Assembly: GCA_934086255.1 (NCBI GenBank)
Contig: CAKOIB010000055.1
Location: 1 to 7,820 of the forward strand
DNA from: an uncultured Bacilli bacterium
GTDB taxonomy: Bacteria > Bacillota_I > Bacilli_A > RF39 > UBA660
Length of the DNA stretch: 7,820 bases
Direction of reading: 5' to 3'
Part shown: piece after piece, positions 6,113-7,820 of the stretch
Layout of the letters: the number at the start of each line of letters is the position of its first letter
Numbering within the stretch: position 1 is the first letter of the stretch
Position numbers and translations under genes: made by a program
The notes under the pieces: generated by a model
The model's input: only the letters and a program-made list of their open reading frames with translations
Told to the model about the DNA's origin: nothing
The model's database searches: none

Positions 6113-7199
6113 CCTTAAACACCTCTTTATTATTAACTAAATATTTTTTTAATAATTTATAATCATTTTTTAAATTACCATCTAATATTAAGTTAATAAT
6201 TTTATTTTCTATTTTGCTAATATATTTATAGTCAACATCCAATATTTCTTTTATTTCTTTACTCTTTATTGCTAATTCATACTTATTAGGTAAATTAAGT
6301 TTATCAAACATATTATTTATATCCTTTTTAGAATAGCCAAGTATATTACCTGCTATTTGAGAGATATAAAGTCCGTAGTTATATAATATTCTATTATCTA
6401 TTTTACCTATATTAAGGACTTCCTTAATCTTTATTATATTCTCCTTTTCACTCTTTGTAAATGAAAAGTCTTTATTAAATTCAAGTTGTGCCCACATTCC
6501 ACTTATATCATTTATATAAACAATATTATGATAATCTATTCCAAGTACTTTTAATATTTTAGTATCTTTAAGAATGCTTAATCCTTTTTTATAATTTGGA
6601 CTCATTAGTATTTTTGTTAATTCACTTTTAATTCTTTCGTTAGATAATGTGCTAACTAATTTATAATTATCTTTTATAGATTTATATAAAGTACTTTCAA
6701 TATCAAAATCTAGAATAGTAGAAAATCTTATTGCTCTTAATATTCTTAATGGGTCATCTTTTAGTTTTCTATTGGCATCTCCTATTATTCTGATAGTTTT
6801 ACTTTTTATATCGTCAATACCATTTATCATATCGATAATATCTCCATTATAATTCATACATATAGCATTAATAGTAAAGTCTCTTCTATTAATGTCATCT
6901 ATTAAATTGTTTATATAATTTATTTCTATAGGTTTTCTGTTTTCATATTTAACATCTTCTCTATATGTTGTAATATCAATATTATATTTTTTTATTTTTA
7001 ATTTAAAACCCCCATAGTTATTGGAGTTACCTGTGTTTGGAAAAATTGTGTGTAAATCTTTTGGTAATGCATTAGTACAAATATCAACATCATAAGAAAT
7101 ATTTCCTAACAATAAATCTCTTACATAACCCCCAACTATGTAAGCTTCAAAGCCGTTGCTTTCTATTTTCTTTAAGATATTTTTTATTATTTTTTCCAT
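6099..7199 (-). CDS. cca: CCA tRNA nucleotidyltransferase, class II
   Basis: This 366-residue enzyme adds or repairs the 3' CCA of tRNAs using CTP and ATP. Motifs in order: YIVGGYVRDLLLG (20-32), metal-binding D37 and D39 in YDVDIC, RRDFTINAI (105-113), the nucleotide-selecting DDPLRILRAIRF (148-159, like the EDxxR template region), and NERIKSEL (187-194). The C-terminal ~170 residues are Lys/Ile/Asn-rich and diverged, as expected of the body and tail that bind tRNA. Because the family also contains CC- and A-adding enzymes and poly(A) polymerases, full CCA activity is inferred. GTG at 7208 is in frame, but ATG 7199 is better: the predicted transcript starts near 7209, and the family N-terminus begins MxKIIxxI. 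The ribosome binding site is weak (GTGAG). First gene of the operon. Confidence 0.93.
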   Translation of the reverse strand: MEKIIKNILKKIESNGFEAYIVGGYVRDLLLGNISYDVDICTNALPKDLHTIFPNTGNSNNYGGFKLKIKKYNIDITTYREDVKYENRKPIEINYINNLIDDINRRDFTINAICMNYNGDIIDMINGIDDIKSKTIRIIGDANRKLKDDPLRILRAIRFSTILDFDIESTLYKSIKDNYKLVSTLSNERIKSELTKILMSPNYKKGLSILKDTKILKVLGIDYHNIVYINDISGMWAQLEFNKDFSFTKSEKENIIKIKEVLNIGKIDNRILYNYGLYISQIAGNILGYSKKDINNMFDKLNLPNKYELAIKSKEIKEILDVDYKYISKIENKIINLILDGNLKNDYKLLKKYLVNNKEVFKGGQL

Positions 7200-7215
7200 A
7201 ACACTCACAATATAA

Positions 7216-7224
7216 ATTATAACA
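7216..7224 (-). promoter_or_regulatory. Extended -10 promoter for the cca operon
   Basis: The minus strand reads TGTTATAAT, the same 9-mer as upstream of the MazG-like gene. The -35 position holds only TTTAAT. The start would be near 7209, ten bases before ATG 7199. Confidence 0.6.
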
Positions 7225-7277
7225 CCCTTTAGTATTTAATTAAACCTTATTTACGCTTTTTAGACAAATATTTTTAG

Positions 7278-7306
7278 TTGATATTTTAATGATTTTTGTG
7301 TATACT
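7278..7306 (+). promoter_or_regulatory. Plus-strand promoter of a small RNA
   Basis: TTGATA (-35, 7278-7283), a 17-base spacer, then TATACT (-10, 7301-7306). Both hexamers match consensus at five of six positions. It is the only well-formed plus-strand promoter noted in the window, and it points at a nearby terminator with no ORF between. Confidence 0.75.
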
Positions 7307-7312
7307 TAATTT

Positions 7313-7386
7313 AGGTAAAGCGAGCAAGTGTGTTTCACTTATACCATTATTGATAGGAAGCTATCGACATAGTCGATGGCTTTTTT
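7313..7386 (+). ncRNA. Candidate ~74-nt small RNA, antisense to the opposing transcript
   Basis: The RNA is bounded by a near-consensus promoter (start near 7313) and a strong intrinsic terminator ending at 7386, and it contains no ORF. A small 5' hairpin AAGTG/CACTT (7326-7340) precedes the terminator stem. It is fully complementary to the 3' part of the minus-strand transcript predicted from the 7561-7589 promoter, and its 5' end AAGCGAGCAAGTGT differs by one base from that transcript's own 5' end. Size, structure and convergent layout resemble antitoxin RNAs of type I systems such as RNA II of the par/fst locus. No sequence match to a named RNA is claimed. The exact start could differ by a few bases. 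Confidence 0.6.
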
Positions 7387-7464
7387 GATTAGACCAAGAT
7401 GAATATACAAAATGGCTAACCAAAAGGCTACTTTTAATAACTTATACTTAAGCCTAATTTCATC
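7339..7464 (-). pseudogene. Small hydrophobic reading frame, toxin-like, out of frame with its start codon
   Basis: A 41-codon frame ends at TAA 7341-7339 and reads DEIRLKYKLL, then a hydrophobic stretch KVAFWLAILYIHLGLI and a tail KKAIDYVDSFLSIMV: basic N-terminus, one membrane-spanning segment, charged end, like type I toxin peptides. It has no start codon of its own. A near-perfect ribosome binding site GGGAGGAG (7479-7472) lies eight bases before ATG 7463, but that ATG is one base out of register and gives only nine codons (MKLGLSISY, stop 7436-7434). Either a one-base change inactivated the gene, or -1 frameshifting joins the frames, or the peptide is chance. It lies opposite the small RNA. 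No named toxin family is recognised. Confidence 0.35.
7358..7386 (+). terminator. Strong intrinsic terminator of the small RNA
   Basis: AAGCTATCGAC, loop ATA, GTCGATGGCTT form an 11-bp stem with one G-U pair, followed by a T-tract (TTTTTT, 7381-7386). No T-tract lies on the minus side, so it acts only on plus-strand transcripts. Confidence 0.85.
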
Positions 7465-7560
7465 GTATCATCTCCTCCCAGTAATGAATTAAAACCGAAG
7501 TTCCAAAACCCCCTGATAGTTTGGTGATACAAGCCACAACACCTGCTCGCTTAGTTATAT

Positions 7561-7589
7561 ATCCTAATTCAGTAACCAATAAAAGTCAA
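7561..7589 (-). promoter_or_regulatory. Minus-strand promoter opposing the small RNA
   Basis: TTGACT (-35, 7589-7584; five of six), a 17-base spacer, TAGGAT (-10, 7566-7561; four of six). The start near 7555 gives an RNA beginning at or just before AAGCGAGCAGGTG, with a leader of about 90 bases before ATG 7463. A-tracts just upstream could act as an UP element. Confidence 0.5.
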
Positions 7590-7590
7590 G

Positions 7591-7610
7591 AAAAAAAGTT
7601 CGCCTTTTTT
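7591..7610. repeat. A/T-tract hairpin
   Basis: AAAAAAG (7592-7598) pairs with CTTTTTT (7604-7610) around TTCGC. It is symmetric, so it could be a weak second terminator after fpg or for plus-strand read-through, or simply A-tract DNA upstream of the 7561-7589 promoter. Confidence 0.35.
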
Positions 7611-7630
7611 CGACATTCAATCGACAATTT

Positions 7631-7663
7631 AAAAGAATGTTCCGTATAAATGAACATTCTTTT
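7631..7663 (-). terminator. Terminator of the fpg gene
   Basis: AAAAGAATGTTC and GAACATTCTTTT form a perfect 12-bp stem with a 9-base loop. It overlaps the fpg stop codon (7664-7662), with the T-rich end included in the stem. No long unpaired T-tract follows, so efficiency is uncertain. Confidence 0.65.
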
Positions 7664-7820
7664 ATTTTTGGCAATTAGGACAGAAGTAAGTACTCCTTCC
7701 ACCTACTTTAATTCTTGTTATATTACTATTGCATATAGGACAAATAGTTTTTCTATGAACACATAAATAATCTTGATAACTTCCATATACTCCTAGGCTG
7801 GATGTGTAACTCTTAATAGT
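7662..7820 (-). CDS. mutM: Formamidopyrimidine-DNA glycosylase, C-terminal 52 residues (cut by window edge)
   Basis: The frame enters from the right edge and stops at TAA 7664-7662. It reads TIKSYTSSLGVYGSYQDYL, then a zinc finger C27-P-I-C30 ... C47-P-N-C50-Q, with KVGGRSTYFC in between. The four cysteines, the conserved DNA-contacting arginine (R42 of the fragment) in the GGRSTYFCPxCQ motif and the preceding TIxSYTSSLG segment are diagnostic of Fpg/MutM. This bifunctional glycosylase/AP lyase removes 8-oxoguanine and formamidopyrimidines opposite C. The N-terminal catalytic proline and about 220 residues lie outside the window. A hairpin terminator overlaps the stop codon, so fpg ends its transcript and is not joined to cca. 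Confidence 0.93.
   Translation of the reverse strand, partial: TIKSYTSSLGVYGSYQDYLCVHRKTICPICNSNITRIKVGGRSTYFCPNCQK

Larger units (their letters stand above)
7318..7552. repeat. 13-bp inverted repeat bounding the convergent locus
   Basis: AAGCGAGCAAGTG (7318-7330) and CACCTGCTCGCTT (7540-7552) are reverse complements apart from one position. The arms fall at the 5' ends of the two predicted convergent RNAs. They can close the long transcript into a panhandle, or could alternatively be the ends of a 235-bp miniature element. No clear target duplication flanks them. Confidence 0.7.

Noticed and set aside
7313..7552. RNase P RNA, tmRNA, SRP RNA or 6S RNA in the closed-stem segment between fpg and cca
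   Set aside because: I looked on both strands for hallmark sequences (for example GAGGAAAGTCC or ACAGAAA of RNase P RNA, or a tmRNA acceptor end with ACCA) and found none. The internal strong terminator also argues against one long plus-strand RNA.
1..7820. UGA recoded as tryptophan (Mollicutes code), suggested by the absence of TGA stop codons
   Set aside because: All tryptophans in the genes read here are TGG, and all genes reach full family length without in-frame TGA. Eight stop codons are too few to infer anything from the lack of TGA.
1..7820. CRISPR array, tRNA or rRNA genes
   Set aside because: No regularly spaced long repeats, cloverleaf-like sequences or rRNA signatures were seen. 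The TTGACCC sites are too short and irregular for CRISPR.

Overview
The window is very AT-rich. Every confidently called gene lies on the minus strand, and the content is typical of a low-GC Bacillota, probably a Bacilli or Mollicutes-like lineage: cca-dnaD-nth operon, RlmD/RumA rRNA methylase, MutM/Fpg, purine-rich Shine-Dalgarno sites, GTG starts and extended -10 promoters. All tryptophans seen are TGG and no gene contains an in-frame TGA, so the code looks standard. No identified gene ends in TGA.

Layout, read in the direction of transcription (right to left). The right edge (7662-7820) holds the C-terminal zinc finger of a formamidopyrimidine-DNA glycosylase, with a terminator at its stop codon. 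About 460 bases without a recognised gene follow. They contain a plus-strand promoter, a ~74-nt small RNA with a strong intrinsic terminator, and an opposing minus-strand promoter. That second promoter leads to an excellent ribosome binding site and a short hydrophobic reading frame that is out of frame with the start codon. The arrangement resembles a type I toxin-antitoxin locus, possibly degenerate. Next comes an operon of cca (tRNA CCA-adding enzyme), dnaD-like (replication initiation), nth (endonuclease III) and a membrane-anchored XRE-type regulator. It runs from an extended -10 promoter at 7216-7224 to a terminator directly after the regulator gene (3729-3762).

An independently promoted gene of unknown function (2766-3659, GTG start, clear signal peptide) follows. 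Its -35 box is covered by a perfect 7-bp inverted repeat, so it looks repressible, and the neighbouring membrane-bound XRE protein is an obvious candidate regulator. Then comes a ~650-base gap with a cluster of TTGACCC repeats, direct repeats, several hairpins and an orphan minus-strand terminator. The left part holds rlmD (23S rRNA m5U methylase), a small MazG-like pyrophosphohydrolase, and the N-terminal part of a protein resembling zinc-dependent phospholipase C, cut by the left edge.

Most of the window is housekeeping: tRNA maturation, rRNA modification, replication initiation, base excision repair (Nth plus Fpg) and nucleotide-pool sanitation (MazG-like). The accessory material is the regulator and exported-protein pair, the repeat-rich gap, and the convergent small-RNA locus between fpg and cca, which is the most interesting feature.
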